Source: Runella aurantiaca (GTDB lineage: Bacteria > Bacteroidota > Bacteroidia > Cytophagales > Spirosomataceae). From it: a stretch of 64,000 nt of DNA. The DNA is taken from positions 310,001 through 374,000 of the forward strand of contig NZ_QPIW01000001.1 of assembly GCF_003339505.1 (NCBI RefSeq), given 5' to 3'. A model generated the notes under the pieces. The model had not been told where the DNA came from, did no database searches, and was given only the letters and a program-made list of their open reading frames with translations. The first letter of the stretch is position 1; the number at the start of each line of letters is the position of its first letter. Positions 63,129-64,000 of this stretch are shown here, one piece after another. Made by a program: the position numbers and the translations under genes.

Positions 63129-64000
63129 CTACCAATCATAATCCAAAGATTCAGACTTTAACCTTACCCCAATAGACCGCAAATAATTTTCTGTTTCCTT
63201 CGTTGATGCGTGGCGCAAAAGTTTAGATAGCCGTAGAATGTCCTTTGTCACTTCATAAGCCCGTGACGCGCCCGTATGCTTCCAACAATACAGCGTATAA
63301 TTAAAGCCGTCCAAACCGCAGGCAATCAACGCCTATTTATGCCGTTCATAGGCGTAATTTATCGACATTGGAATGGTTCCAGGTGTCATGCCCTTGCCAA
63401 ATAAAAAGTACTTATGTAGTTGTTGGCCGCTGGGGTTACTCAAAAACTTTTTTCCTAAATCAAGTAAAAGACCGTATAAAGTTTGGGATAGTGGTATAGT
63501 TTCTGTACGTCTGTTTTTGGCAATCTTTCCCGGTACATTTATTACTTTTTTTGTCATATCGACGTGGGCAAAGGTAATGCCGCGTATTTCGTTAGGCCGA
63601 AGGAAGGCATAATACAAAACCCGCGTAAAAACGTACAACTCAAAATCGTTTTCTTTTAGGTAGGATTCAATCAAGTTTTGATGCTCGATTGTAAATACTT
63701 CGTGCTGGTCTGAATCCGTTTCAGGCAGGCTTTTTACTTGTATCGGGTTTTTGTCAATGTAGCCACGTTCTAAAGCCCCTTCAAAAAATGACCTTATCCA
63801 TATCATGTTATTATTTACGGTCCAGTTGCTATTCTTTAAGCTGGTTAGAAGGTAGTCACGGTATTGGTAGGCTTGGGCGTTGGTAAATTCGCCAACGGAA
63901 ATATTTTGTTTTTCGTTGGCCGTCAGGTAGTCCGTAAACTTTTTGTAGGCTGTTTGGTACGTTCCCGCTGTTTTGCTTCTTAGCTGGGCATTTTTAGCCT
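63129..64000 (-). pseudogene. Tyrosine recombinase/integrase interrupted by an in-frame TAG (partial)
   Basis: The frame enters from beyond the right edge, through a SAM-like core-binding region (KTAGTYQTAYKKFTDYLTAN) into the catalytic domain: Arg in AFLRPNEIRGITF, Lys in GKIAKNRRTETIPL, box II as YCWKHTG, the last box LLRHASTKETENYLRSIG with the nucleophile Tyr. A TAG codon at 63335-63333 splits YERHK from ALIACGLDG, before the conserved box II, so the full protein cannot be made without readthrough. In box II, Lys replaces the usual Arg and Tyr replaces the first His, as in some Bacteroidota integrases. An element should extend to the right of the window. Confidence 0.85.

Noticed and set aside
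63129-63329. Small TTG-started gene on the minus strand
   Set aside because: It is the C-terminal end of the integrase in the same frame as 63333-63806 and only begins after the TAG. It carries box II and the nucleophile Tyr, so it is treated as part of one interrupted gene.
1-64000. tRNA, rRNA, CRISPR arrays, insertion-sequence transposases
   Set aside because: Intergenic regions were read for cloverleaf or repeat-spacer patterns and frames for transposase motifs; none was seen. A covariance-model search was not possible here.

Overview
The window looks like a chromosome segment of a Bacteroidota bacterium, most likely an aerobic member of the Cytophagales (Runella-like); the genus is a guess from gene content. 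Pointers are two SusC/SusD pairs, PorX, proteins with type IX secretion (T9SS) sorting tails, a CcoNO fusion oxidase, a DUF4199-like protein, and promoters of the Bacteroidetes TAnnTTTG type. Coding density is high and no tRNA, rRNA or CRISPR array was seen.

Layout. About 1-9.5 kb holds housekeeping and small conserved genes: SRAP protein, aldo/keto reductase, orphan GreA/B-like protein, Uma2 nuclease, TPR lipoprotein-like protein, queD-folE, glnS and a GNAT-like protein. 9.7-15.6 kb holds an ABC-F ATPase, a two-component pair whose regulator is a receiver fused to a Crp/FNR-type DNA-binding protein, and hemN. 15.8-25.5 kb, all on the minus strand apart from one membrane-protein gene, is a full cbb3 oxidase locus: ccoS-ccoNO-ccoQP-ccoG-ccoH-safE, plus the copper ATPase ccoI. 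Near-identical palindromes stand in front of ccoS and ccoI at the same distance from similar -7 boxes. Together with the receiver-Crp fusion they suggest one microaerobic regulon.

25.6-34.6 kb carries a TonB receptor, porX, a UspA protein, pyrE, pgeF, a DMT transporter and a DJ-1/PfpI protein. 34.7-47.4 kb is a secretion- and envelope-rich stretch: two tandem T9SS-exported glycosidase-like proteins that differ by two Ig-like repeats, a glutaminyl-cyclase-like lipoprotein, a PDZ-alpha/beta-hydrolase fusion, a rhodanese and a collagen-like lipoprotein. 47.4-61.5 kb has two SusCD systems; the second is followed by a beta-propeller phosphoesterase, so it may serve uptake of phosphorylated compounds. 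Between them lie a lysine-rich histone-like protein and an ATP-grasp enzyme.

The right end, from about 61.5 kb, is accessory DNA: an AT-rich DUF4238 gene whose reading frame is broken at a run of nine A residues, and a tyrosine integrase that is interrupted by an in-frame TAG and runs off the window. Intergenic stem-loops with unrelated arms but a recurring TTTGA/TTTTGAG-type loop are scattered through the window.
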